Under the pieces are notes generated by a model that saw nothing but the letters and a program-made list of their open reading frames with translations, did not search any database and was not told where the DNA came from. Shown in pieces: positions 30,181-38,435 of a stretch of 47,368 nucleotides of DNA. A program made the position numbers and the translations under genes. The number at the start of each line of letters is the position of its first letter. The first letter of the stretch is position 1. Source of the DNA: a virus. The stretch is taken from positions 1 through 47,368 of IMG/VR virus record IMGVR_UViG_3300037247_000873. One strand, 5' to 3'.

Positions 30181-31068
30181 CTAGGATGATGGCTGCGTTG
30201 CGTCGGACAGGTGGCGCTGCGCCCACACCTGCGTACCCGCAGAGGTGCGCTCAACGTAGCCGTACTCGTCGGTCATGATGATTACGCCCGCGCCCCCACC
30301 GAAGTACGGGTCGCGGTCTGTCTCGGGCTTTCGCATCATCCCCATGACAGCCACAACGCCCTCCAGCGCGTGAGTCGCGCCGTTCGCGTCGGGTGTGCTG
30401 TCGATGCTGATGTTGCCGGCCTTGAAGACGTTGGAGCCGGATACCGTACCCCTGAAGCCCCGGCGGAAGACTTCCTCCGTGAGCCCATTGGGGATGGTGT
30501 AGGTGCCGACACCGGCGACCAGTTCGGCCTGGATGTCGTAAATCTGGAAGCCGTGTAGGATGGTCGAGATGGTGCCCATCGAGGGCTCTGTCACGTTGCT
30601 CTCGATGTTGGACACGGCGGCCGAGATGTGGCCGAAGGAAATCGGGTTGCCGGTTCCCGGTGATGTCGTAGTGGCGAAGCCCGAGAACAATGCAAGGTAG
30701 TCCTCGTCCTTCTTGCGTTCCATCGCGTTCTGGGCCAGACTGCCCATCTTGGCACTGACGACAGCCGCAATCTTGCGGAACGTGCGGTCGGTGATCTTGA
30801 TGAGAATCTGGGTCATGTCGGGTTCGAGTTGGAGCAACTGGCCGGAAAGCTGCTGGAAGTTCTGGTTGCGGGTCGTCTCGGTGATGTCCGATGCCTGCTC
30901 TTGGTTCAGCGAGAACTCCTGCCAGTCTAGGCCGGTGCCCTTCTTCTGCCTGATCACGTCAGTGGTGCGCTGCCAAACGCCCTCGTCCTCGCGGATGATC
31001 CGGGCCTGTGCGATGATCGAGGGAAGCGCATCAGTTAGTGATCCGGTGGTTGTTTCGCCTGATGGCAT
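30181..31068 (-). CDS. Major capsid protein
   Basis: 295 residues in the usual order scaffold, capsid, decoration. N-terminal helices (IIAQARIIREDEGVWQRT), an E-loop-like beta segment and the C-terminal GGGAGVIIMTDEYGYVERTS fit an HK97-type coat fold of small size. The VFKAGNISIDSTPDANGATH stretch is a conserved feature of this environmental capsid family. Forms the icosahedral shell around the genome. Confidence 0.8.
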   Translation of the reverse strand: MPSGETTTGSLTDALPSIIAQARIIREDEGVWQRTTDVIRQKKGTGLDWQEFSLNQEQASDITETTRNQNFQQLSGQLLQLEPDMTQILIKITDRTFRKIAAVVSAKMGSLAQNAMERKKDEDYLALFSGFATTTSPGTGNPISFGHISAAVSNIESNVTEPSMGTISTILHGFQIYDIQAELVAGVGTYTIPNGLTEEVFRRGFRGTVSGSNVFKAGNISIDSTPDANGATHALEGVVAVMGMMRKPETDRDPYFGGGAGVIIMTDEYGYVERTSAGTQVWAQRHLSDATQPSS

Positions 31069-31084
31069 GTCTTTCTCCTAGGCT

Positions 31085-31963
31085 CTAGCCCTTACGGCGA
31101 GCCATAATGTCCTTGATTGTCCCGATGGGTGTTTCCGGGTTCATCAGGATGTCGTCTTCTTCCGCCTTGCTCTTGCCACCACCACCTCCGCCTCCCGGCG
31201 GGTTGACCGGTGGTGCTTGGCCGTTGCGCTTGGCCTCACGCACCTCGGTTTCGAGGCGGGTGATCTTGGCCTTCGCTTCCGTGAGTTCGTCCTTGAGCGG
31301 TTCCTTTGCAGAGTCCGCAATGGCGTCCACCATGTCGGTGAAGATTGAGGAGTCCGTGCCGCCGCGCGACAACCGATCCAGCCGTGGCCGGAAGTCAGAG
31401 AGCAACGCCTCCGACTTCACGACATCACCTAATTCCTTAACAAGGCTGGCGGCTCCATCCCAAAGGCCGTCTCTGCGACGCTCCTCATTGAACAGCGCCA
31501 CAGTCTCCTTGTTGTCATCGAGTAGGTCTTGGAGTCGGGCTAGGTCAACGGCAGGTTGGCCGTCTTCCCCCTTGGCACGGGCCATGCGCGTTATGTCCGT
31601 GGAGAACCGCCCTAACTTCTCCCCGATGACGCGCATTTCATCTACCCGCCTATCGTGGAGCGGTTGCAGCTCCTTGAATGCCTGGTTCCGACCTTCCTTC
31701 TGTGCCTGCTCACGGGCCGTGGTCACGCGATCCTCAACGAGGGGCTTGATCGACTCATGCTCAATGACATCAGAGGCTTCGGGGATGGTCGCCCAGGCTA
31801 CGGGCTCTGGCGTTGATGCATCACCTTCGCCACCGCCGACTTGCTCAGAGTCGCCCCCAGTCTGTTCCTGGGCCTGTAGGGGCGCAGATTCCAGCGGGGC
31901 AACGGGTTCCGGGCTGTCGGTGGGGGGTTGGGCGGGGCTTGCCAGTGCGTTCTCGTCGGGCAT
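31085..31963 (-). CDS. Scaffolding protein
   Basis: 292 residues. Acidic, Pro-rich N-terminus (PTDSPEPVAPLESAPLQAQE), a long coiled coil (TEAKAKITRLETEVREAKRN) and a Gly-rich linker before a short C-terminal helix (TPIGTIKDIMARRKG), the classical scaffold layout, in which the C-terminal helix binds coat protein. Encoded directly before the coat gene. AAAGGAG upstream lies within a hairpin of the leader (31970-32000), so translation may be controlled. Confidence 0.8.
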   Translation of the reverse strand: MPDENALASPAQPPTDSPEPVAPLESAPLQAQEQTGGDSEQVGGGEGDASTPEPVAWATIPEASDVIEHESIKPLVEDRVTTAREQAQKEGRNQAFKELQPLHDRRVDEMRVIGEKLGRFSTDITRMARAKGEDGQPAVDLARLQDLLDDNKETVALFNEERRRDGLWDGAASLVKELGDVVKSEALLSDFRPRLDRLSRGGTDSSIFTDMVDAIADSAKEPLKDELTEAKAKITRLETEVREAKRNGQAPPVNPPGGGGGGGKSKAEEDDILMNPETPIGTIKDIMARRKG

Positions 31964-32075
31964 AACAGAACACGCTCCTTTGAGGGTTGACCCCTAGGGA
32001 GCGCGTCCGCTTGACGGTGCACCTCTATGATAGAGAGCGACGGTCGCGCCCCTAGAGGTACAACCGTCGCCTAGA

Positions 32076-32104
32076 ATCCTACGTGATGGGCCTTAGTCTG
32101 TCAA
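32076..32104 (-). promoter_or_regulatory. Promoter P2 for scaffold/capsid genes
   Basis: TTGACA (32104-32099), 17 bp, TAGGAT (32081-32076). Predicted start about 32069, which is the first base of an 8-bp hairpin. The -35 and following GACT match 32278 and 40379. Confidence 0.7.
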
Positions 32105-32146
32105 GTGAGCGGTTTGTGCCGCGATTTGAACGATGAGCCCTGGTAT

Positions 32147-32203
32147 CTACGCTATCGGCGTCGCGTAGGCTCGTGACGGGCTCAGGAGGACGACCTCAAT
32201 CAC
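32147..32203 (-). CDS. Possible 18-aa leader peptide
   Basis: GTG at 32203 with GGAGATAGAG upstream opens an 18-codon frame (MIEVVLLSPSRAYATPIA). It lies inside the nested hairpin between the two promoters. Could be a translation-coupled attenuator; weak support. Confidence 0.25.
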   Translation of the reverse strand: MIEVVLLSPSRAYATPIA

Positions 32204-32249
32204 CTCTATCTCCTGGGCGCTACCCAAGCGTCTTTTCCCCACAGCCCCA

Positions 32250-32278
32250 AGGCTACATCCTTGATTCTAGTCTGTCAA
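32250..32278 (-). promoter_or_regulatory. Promoter P1 for scaffold/capsid genes
   Basis: TTGACA (32278-32273) starts 4 bases after the 1377-aa gene stop; 17 bp; TAGCCT (32255-32250). The block GGATGTAGCCTTG around the -10 also occurs in the 45522 promoter. Confidence 0.7.
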
Positions 32279-32282
32279 GGGG

Positions 32283-35200
32283 CTACTGCGCGGCGAGTAC
32301 ACGCCGTATCGCGTCGGTCTTCAGTTCTGGGTAGAAGAACAGGAGTTGGTCAGCGTTGTCCACAATGAAGCGCACGTAGTCCAGATTCAGCAATCGCTGC
32401 CTCGCAGAGGTGCTTTGCAGCGCACGGGCCTCTAGTATGAAGCGCTCGTCCTTACCCAACGCCTGGCCCGCCCTCTCGATAGCCTCCTGCATCGTGGGAA
32501 TGTCCGGGGAGTCCGGCCCTCTCTCGTCCTTGATGCGGTCCCGGATGGCCCGCACGCGGCGCAAGAAGGCGTCAATCTCGCGCTTTCTCTCGACCGAGAT
32601 GCCCCGGAATTGGGGGATGTCGCTGAGCTGGTTGCGGAGTTGCTGCGCCTGAAGGAAGCGCGTCTCTACATCCTGCAATTCCGCCGGGAGACGCAGGCGT
32701 GCTTCGTAAGCATCCTTGAAGCCGGGCACCAGGGCATCGATCTCGCCAATCAGCCTGTCACGCTCCTGCCCGAAGGCGAACCAGTCCGGCTGGGCTGAAT
32801 CCACATCGAAGAACTGCTCGCTGAACGGGTTCAGTTCGTTGAACTCCTGGCGCAGCCTGCCAGCCTCGCTCTCGGGATCACGGAAGTCTACATCCGCGAA
32901 GGCGGCGGATGTCGCGCCGAAGGCGATCTTCTTGAAGTCGGAATACTGATTGCGGAATTGAGGCCCTGCGTTCGGGTTGTTCTGGCGCACTTGTTCGGCG
33001 ACTGGTGCGAGGGCGGCGATGGGTCCTTCCAGCGCGGACTCGATTCTCTGGCGGCCCTCAGACTTCCCAAGGATGGCAGACAATTCGGGATCAGCATCCA
33101 CAATGACTCGGTGTACTTCTGGGTTGTACGGAGCCAGGTCTGGATATTGCTTCTCAAACCGAGCCGCCAGTTCCTCGCTCGGCGTTGTGTAACTCTGGAC
33201 ACCCACACCGAAGCCCGCTGGTAGGGCAAGCAGTCCATGCGCCCAACCACCTTCCTTGACCGCCTCAAAGACATCCTGGATGAACAGCGAGGTCAGGTTC
33301 TCGTAAGCTTCCCTGCCGATTACCTCTGGCGTGAAGGCTATGTCCTCGCCGATGGCTGTCTCGCCACGAAGCACGTCCACGGCTTCCCCAGCGGCAGGCG
33401 AGAGTTTGTTGCGAAGGAACTCGCCTGCTACGGTGAGCAAATCCACATCGACAAGCGCACCGCTGGAAATCTTCCTCTGGCCGCTGGCCGCCTGCGCTAT
33501 CAAGCGCCCTAGCGGCTGGAAGCCCGCCCAGATGTCCAGGCGGGTAGGGCCGACCCTGATCTTGCCCCAGTTGCTCGAACGCGGGTCCATCTCTACATCC
33601 GCAAGTCCCGACATCTTGATCATGGACAGAAGCCCAATACCCGTGCCGACGAACGCTATGAGATTGCGAGCTGCCAGCTTTCTAACGTGCGGCGAGCGCG
33701 AGAACAGGGACAAGGGAATCTGTACGAGTGATGCCTGTCGGCGGGCCGAGAACATGAGGCCACTAAGCAGCGGCGTGTAATCCTTGAGAGGGCCGATCTC
33801 GCCCCTACCCGTGAAAGCATTGATCATCGAGGCCAGCGCATCGCCCTCTCCCGCTGCTACCTTGTCGATGTTGTTCGCGTACATGTCCAAGCGCAACTTC
33901 GAGAGGAACGTGAGGTGTCCGCGCTCCGACTGTCGGACGCCGGGAATCTTGCGGATCATCCGACCAACAAAACTGCGTTCACCAGGGAGCATGAATGCTT
34001 CTTCGCGTTCGGCCAACGGTAGGGCGCGGCGACCCCCGAAGGTGAGAGCCAACTTATCATCAAGCGCCCGCTGGTACAAAGGATGCGCCCGCATCGAGGC
34101 CTCAACGCCGTCCGTGAAGCGTTGGCTAGCAAATGAGCGAAGGTAGAGCGGGATGTTTCCGTAGAACTCACGCGAACCAACGGTGGTAGCCGCCTGCCTG
34201 AGAATGGCGCTCACATCGAAGGTGGTCATGAGGGTTCGCGGCGCGTTGATCACGCCCATCAATTCCTCCCAGACCTTCGCCCCAAGAGGCCGCTTAGCCA
34301 GAAGGGCTTCTACCAACTCTGGGCCGAAGACCTGTTCCAACAAGTCAAGTTCGGCAGTTTGGGGCAGGCCGCCCATCAGTATCTTTTCCAGAGCGGTCAT
34401 CGTGTTGATGCGGGTGAAAGTCGTGCGTTCCTTGCCGCGATAGAAGTCACCAACGGTATTGAAGAGATCATTGATTTCGTCGGAGGTGAGCAAGGCCTCT
34501 GGTGCCTCAAACTCTGGCGATGGCAATTCGCCGCGCAATTCACCCTTCCCTGCGCGGAGTTGTTCGCGGCCTGTAACGCGCTCCATTGCGGCTTCTGCAC
34601 GGCCAGCGCGACGGCCTAGTTCCTCAGTACGCAACCGGCGCTGTTCCGGCTTCAGGCGCTTCGCGCTCCTGATGAGATTCGTCAACTTGTCAACCGTCGT
34701 TGGCTGTCCCGCAAGTGCGTCGGGGACTTGGCCTGCCGCCCTCGCGGTAGCGACTTCGGCGGGCTGTACCGCTGCGGCACGGGCCGTCGCAGCACCACGA
34801 GGCGCAAGTACATCTGCTGTTATCTCAAAGCGCCTAAGACCTGCCGCACCCCTCTCGATCTCACGAGCACCAAGGCGATCGAGTAGCCTTGCCACTTTGG
34901 GATTACGTGCTGTCGCCCTGATAGGCCGGCCTGGATTCACCGCCATCACGTCCTTCAGAATGTCGGACACATCGCCGAGGTCTGCAATGTTGGGATCGCC
35001 AGTTATACGGGAAAATGAAACTTCAATCGAGGTCGGATTGCCATCTAGGATTACTTCGATCCCGTCAGCCCGAATGACGGCCTTGCTCCCACGGGGGCCA
35101 AAGCCTCCCGCAAGATCGCGCGGTAGTACAAGATGTTGGCGTGCTACGACATCCTCCGCCACCTCGCCCGCAGCACGGGCGGGAACCGCTTCAGGCGCAC

Positions 35201-36416
35201 CAGCAGGAAGTTCTACCTGCGGCCCTCGACGTGCGGTAGCCTGGGCAATAGCCTCGTCTGGCGTGATGACACGCCCACTCGGAAACTCTGTGAATCGCGC
35301 TCCGGGCTGGCCGGCAAAGAGGCGCGCGCCCTCCGGTGTATTCAGGCTACCCGTGATCGTCCCCGGCACCCGACGGCGCAACTCGTCAAGGAACTCCTGG
35401 CCGCGTCCTGGGGCGTTGATGTCCATGAGGTGTGCGCCCTCCGGCGTCAGGCGGTAGTCCAGTTGCCCGCCCTCGCCAGTAAGCCGGTGAATCTGTCGTG
35501 GCTGATCGATTACCGCGTCTTCGATACCCCTGACTGGCGCTGCCACCTCGCCCGCAGCGCGGGCGGGTGCCTCACGGCTCAGCGTCTCGGCGGCCTGTTC
35601 GGCCAACTGCCGCTCCGCCGCATCAGTAGGCGGCGTGCGGGTGAGGAAGCGCCTTGCCCCAGCAGCCAACTCACGCAACTCAGCGCGCGTGGCCTGGCGG
35701 CCTGTGCGGGTAAGCAACCTGGCTGCCAGCGGCACGCCCTTTGCAAGAATCCGCAAAGCGTCATCCAGAATCGGGATGGGAAGCAAGTTGGAAGGCACTA
35801 GGACTTCAGGCGCGACGACGGCCCCGACAGCCTCACCGATCTCTGCTGGGCGGCCCGTGCCGGGGATGTCCGGTACACCTGCGGCCCTGAGCACTGGTGG
35901 CGTCGTGGGAGCGAACTGTTCGCCGATCCTTCTACCGGCGAAGCGTCCGATCGGATCAGTCAAGGGACGAAGCAGCTCTACTTCCGCCTCTAGTTCCCTC
36001 AGTAGCCCCCCCAGGTTTTCCCTGATGCCCATTGGCCGCCTACGGGCCTCCGTCACGGCCCCCATAGCCGCAAGGTCTTCCAAGCCGAGTTCAACATCGG
36101 GGCCGGGGCCAATGCCCCTTACAAGTGTAGGCGGCTGAAGGCCCAGCAGCGGCCCCCTCTCAGCCGGTCGCGGCGTGGCGATAGGTGTTGGCGGCGGCGC
36201 TGGCCGAAGGCGCGGTTCCACCATCGGCGGCTGAAGGTTGAACATGCCCTGGCCCGCAGCGAGTTCGGTGAGACTCTGGTCGGTGGCGGTCGTGGCGCTT
36301 TGTAGCCCCTCCGCCAGCATGGGGCCGAGGCCACCTACAACCTGCTCACGCCTGCGCTGGAAGCGCCGAGTGCGAAGTCTGGCACCGGGGCTGTCCCAAC
36401 CTGGTCCGATGGGCAT
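32283..36416 (-). CDS. 1377-aa polyvalent internal virion protein
   Basis: By far the largest gene. Residues 1-290 are Pro/Leu-rich and helical. Ala/Arg-rich linkers (ARAAGEV/ARAAGQV) at about 283-293, 411-420 and 543-563 separate compact domains; the third of these (about 430-540) ends NPKVARLLDRLGAREI, as in GNAT-like folds. From 560 to the end it is almost all helical, with MTALEKILMGGLPQTAELDL typical of 'large polyvalent' proteins of phages that inject a protein with the DNA. No membrane signal. Likely an internal core/ejection protein; enzymatic domains unproven. Placed between neck and head genes. Confidence 0.7.
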   Translation of the reverse strand: MPIGPGWDSPGARLRTRRFQRRREQVVGGLGPMLAEGLQSATTATDQSLTELAAGQGMFNLQPPMVEPRLRPAPPPTPIATPRPAERGPLLGLQPPTLVRGIGPGPDVELGLEDLAAMGAVTEARRRPMGIRENLGGLLRELEAEVELLRPLTDPIGRFAGRRIGEQFAPTTPPVLRAAGVPDIPGTGRPAEIGEAVGAVVAPEVLVPSNLLPIPILDDALRILAKGVPLAARLLTRTGRQATRAELRELAAGARRFLTRTPPTDAAERQLAEQAAETLSREAPARAAGEVAAPVRGIEDAVIDQPRQIHRLTGEGGQLDYRLTPEGAHLMDINAPGRGQEFLDELRRRVPGTITGSLNTPEGARLFAGQPGARFTEFPSGRVITPDEAIAQATARRGPQVELPAGAPEAVPARAAGEVAEDVVARQHLVLPRDLAGGFGPRGSKAVIRADGIEVILDGNPTSIEVSFSRITGDPNIADLGDVSDILKDVMAVNPGRPIRATARNPKVARLLDRLGAREIERGAAGLRRFEITADVLAPRGAATARAAAVQPAEVATARAAGQVPDALAGQPTTVDKLTNLIRSAKRLKPEQRRLRTEELGRRAGRAEAAMERVTGREQLRAGKGELRGELPSPEFEAPEALLTSDEINDLFNTVGDFYRGKERTTFTRINTMTALEKILMGGLPQTAELDLLEQVFGPELVEALLAKRPLGAKVWEELMGVINAPRTLMTTFDVSAILRQAATTVGSREFYGNIPLYLRSFASQRFTDGVEASMRAHPLYQRALDDKLALTFGGRRALPLAEREEAFMLPGERSFVGRMIRKIPGVRQSERGHLTFLSKLRLDMYANNIDKVAAGEGDALASMINAFTGRGEIGPLKDYTPLLSGLMFSARRQASLVQIPLSLFSRSPHVRKLAARNLIAFVGTGIGLLSMIKMSGLADVEMDPRSSNWGKIRVGPTRLDIWAGFQPLGRLIAQAASGQRKISSGALVDVDLLTVAGEFLRNKLSPAAGEAVDVLRGETAIGEDIAFTPEVIGREAYENLTSLFIQDVFEAVKEGGWAHGLLALPAGFGVGVQSYTTPSEELAARFEKQYPDLAPYNPEVHRVIVDADPELSAILGKSEGRQRIESALEGPIAALAPVAEQVRQNNPNAGPQFRNQYSDFKKIAFGATSAAFADVDFRDPESEAGRLRQEFNELNPFSEQFFDVDSAQPDWFAFGQERDRLIGEIDALVPGFKDAYEARLRLPAELQDVETRFLQAQQLRNQLSDIPQFRGISVERKREIDAFLRRVRAIRDRIKDERGPDSPDIPTMQEAIERAGQALGKDERFILEARALQSTSARQRLLNLDYVRFIVDNADQLLFFYPELKTDAIRRVLAAQ
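35158..35567. repeat. 26-bp imperfect repeat encoding interdomain linkers
   Basis: 35158-35183 and 35542-35567 share 25 of 26 bases. Both encode the PARAAGEVA linker on the minus strand, 128 codons apart. Recombination here could delete or shuffle the domain between them. Confidence 0.75.
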
Positions 36417-36419
36417 GAG

Positions 36420-36566
36420 CTAGTACCCCTGAACGATGGCTTCGTTCCAACGCGGGAGAGCGCCCTTCGCCTCTTCTCGCTTGATCTTGTTCCGCCACGC
36501 AGCCATCTCAGAACTCTTCAGGAAGGCTTCGATCTGGGGAGTCCAGTACCACGGATGGACAAACAT
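36420..36566 (-). CDS. 48-aa basic microprotein
   Basis: ATG at 36566 with TAGGAGCG upstream. Sequence begins MFVHPWYWTPQIEAFLKSSE, then a basic helix (WRNKIKREEAKGALPRW) and ends VQGY, 3 bases before the 1377-aa start. The opening resembles a conserved virion-module motif (P.Y....L...F...S). Role unknown; same transcript as the internal proteins. Confidence 0.65.
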   Translation of the reverse strand: MFVHPWYWTPQIEAFLKSSEMAAWRNKIKREEAKGALPRWNEAIVQGY

Positions 36567-36574
36567 CGTCGCTC

Positions 36575-38137
36575 CTATCTCAGCGCGGCCGTGGCGAACT
36601 GGCTGGCGGTCCCTCTCGGCGTGAAGAAGCCCAATTCTCTCACTTGCTGCTCATCACTCATGCCCGCAATCCTCCAGCTACTACGAAGGAGGCCCTGAGT
36701 GTCAGGGTCGAGTGTGCGCCAGACGCCTGCGAGTTGGCGCGGGGCCGGCAGGAAGATGCTCGGGCCGCTTCGGTCCGGCAAGCCCTGCTCGTCCACCGAG
36801 AGCGGCATACGCAGCGGCGCAGCCCTTTGGGCGAACGGCCGTAACTCAGCGGGCGGGGCTTCCGTCAGCGGCTCCCCGCCAAACTGCCCCAGCTCCCCTA
36901 TCTCTGAGAGTGGGAGGGCAGTCGCCTCCTCGGGGTTCAGCCCCATGCGCTGGACATCAAGCAGGCCACCGATCTTGCGGATGTCGCCCTCCGGGCTGCG
37001 GAAGAAGAACTCGTCTGTGCCTGCCGCCTGAAGCAAGGCAGGGCGGACCCCCAGCATCCCGAAGGTCTCGGCGGCACGGCCAGGCTGAAGGCTCAGGCCC
37101 GCGCCTCCAAAGCTGCCGAACGCGCCAGCAAGCGCCTGCCCCTCTGTCCCGGTACGGCCCAGCGGAATGAGGCCAGGATCATCGAAGCCGATCTCCCGGA
37201 AGATGGGCTCTAGCCCACGGGCAATGGCCGGGGCCGTTCGCGCCAAAGGATCGGGTGCCTCCGCGAAAGGATCGAACTCCTCGAGCCCGCCCTGTGCCCT
37301 CTTCGTCAGTGGGATAACACGGACTGTCCCCTGAGGCGTAAACTCTACGACTTCGGGGCCGGCCTCGCCCACGAGCATGCCCCGGCCAGTGCCCTCCGTC
37401 CCGCCAGCAAAGCCAGGCTGCGGACGTGGCAGGCCGCCCCGGACAGTCTGCCTGAGTCCGGCAGTCTGTTCCTCTAGTTGAGGCAGTGTCGCTTCCGCGC
37501 CCAACGGCTCCGCTATCGGCTGAGCGGCAACGCCGCGTAGTTCCTCCTCGAAGGCGCGTTGGGGCGTCTGGCCTATCGAGAGCGCGCCCTGGGCCGCAAG
37601 GCCACCACGTATCACGTCCTTCCCGAACATCTCGGTAACCAAGTTGCGTGCCTGCTCGCGGAGCCCCGTCTGCTGCTGGATGAGGGACGCGGCCTCGGCG
37701 GCGGCATCACGTCTCAGGCCAAACTGGCGCTGCTTCTCGGCCTCCTCGGCAGAGAATGCGCGTTGCACGCCAGCCTCCTCGCTCTGAAACCCCCGCGCCT
37801 CTTCCTCCAACTGACGGCGCTGCTCAAAGCTGAGCCCGCCACCGCCGGCCCCACCTTGGGGCAGAATGCGGGTCTGGCGCTGGACGCCCTCCGCGTCGAT
37901 CTCAACGTGGGAGCCCAGGGAAGTCATGAAAGTCCCCCCTGGGAAGGGAATCGGGTTGCTTCCTGGCCGGAGCAAGAAGAGTCGGCGTTCGCCAGCGGTG
38001 CCTCGCGTGAGAACGCCCAGAAAGTCGCCGGTGTTGGGATCGAAGAGAGGGCGGCCTATCGCGCTCCCACTTGCTTCGCCATCCTCCCCACCACCGCCGA
38101 GTATGGATGCCAGTTCCTCATCTGTCAGTTCAGGCAT
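36575..38137 (-). CDS. 520-aa internal/structural protein with tape-measure-like motif
   Basis: Residues 105-170 form a coiled coil (EQRRQLEEEARGFQSEEAG). Around 260 the sequence GMLVGEAGPEVVEFTPQGTV matches the 'LVGE.GPE.V' motif typical of the C-terminal part of tape-measure proteins. The rest is Gly/Pro/Ala-rich with many short repeats. A tape-measure would normally be larger and encoded after the tail tube; this gene sits between portal and head genes, so I call it an internal virion protein. Confidence 0.6.
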   Translation of the reverse strand: MPELTDEELASILGGGGEDGEASGSAIGRPLFDPNTGDFLGVLTRGTAGERRLFLLRPGSNPIPFPGGTFMTSLGSHVEIDAEGVQRQTRILPQGGAGGGGLSFEQRRQLEEEARGFQSEEAGVQRAFSAEEAEKQRQFGLRRDAAAEAASLIQQQTGLREQARNLVTEMFGKDVIRGGLAAQGALSIGQTPQRAFEEELRGVAAQPIAEPLGAEATLPQLEEQTAGLRQTVRGGLPRPQPGFAGGTEGTGRGMLVGEAGPEVVEFTPQGTVRVIPLTKRAQGGLEEFDPFAEAPDPLARTAPAIARGLEPIFREIGFDDPGLIPLGRTGTEGQALAGAFGSFGGAGLSLQPGRAAETFGMLGVRPALLQAAGTDEFFFRSPEGDIRKIGGLLDVQRMGLNPEEATALPLSEIGELGQFGGEPLTEAPPAELRPFAQRAAPLRMPLSVDEQGLPDRSGPSIFLPAPRQLAGVWRTLDPDTQGLLRSSWRIAGMSDEQQVRELGFFTPRGTASQFATAALR

Positions 38138-38435
38138 TGTCTTCCTCCGCTAGTTCCTTCACGGCGCGTTCCAGCCGCAGCACGAGACGCCTCGGGATGG
38201 GCTTGTCGGGCGGCAACTGGTAGCGGGCCGAGAGTTCGTCAAACTGTGCCTCGATGAGGAGCGGGTTGCCCAGAAGCGCGCGGTGCGCAGCCAGGCGTTC
38301 CTGGCGTGAGAGCTTGCGGCCGACGGCGGGACTCTGGATTAGGCTCTCCTTCTTCTGGCGGATGTCGTCCACGGCAAGTTGGCGCGCTGTCTCCATCGCC
38401 TCGCGTCCCAGGCCCACAAGATCGTCGTTGCTCAT
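38130..38435 (-). CDS. Small helical protein between portal and internal protein
   Basis: 101 residues. REAMETARQLAVDDIRQKKE and SRQERLAAHRALLGNPLLIE are strong helices; ends VKELAEEDNA. ATGA overlap with the portal stop; its own end overlaps the next gene by 8 bases. Likely a head or neck accessory; not recognised. Confidence 0.65.
   Translation of the reverse strand: MSNDDLVGLGREAMETARQLAVDDIRQKKESLIQSPAVGRKLSRQERLAAHRALLGNPLLIEAQFDELSARYQLPPDKPIPRRLVLRLERAVKELAEEDNA

Larger units (their letters stand above)
31964..32282 (-). promoter_or_regulatory. 319-bp leader region with two promoters and hairpins
   Basis: Between the 1377-aa gene and the scaffold gene. It contains promoters at 32250-32278 and 32076-32104, a nested hairpin TGAGCCC-CTACGC/GCGTAG-GGGCTCA (32134-32184), an 8-bp stem at the predicted 32069 start (GCGACGGT/ACCGTCGC, 32037-32070) and a GCTCC/GGAGC stem that covers the scaffold ribosome site. 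No long gene is supported. Confidence 0.65.

Noticed and set aside
31107-31997. 296-codon plus-strand frame
   Set aside because: Antisense to the scaffold gene; a codon-bias shadow.
32126-32136. tRNA-like T-loop (GTTCAAATC on the minus strand)
   Set aside because: Flanking bases do not form a T stem and no matching acceptor stem or D arm can be built.
34459-35457. 332-codon plus-strand frame
   Set aside because: Antisense shadow of the 1377-aa gene, Arg/Ser-rich, with no ribosome site.
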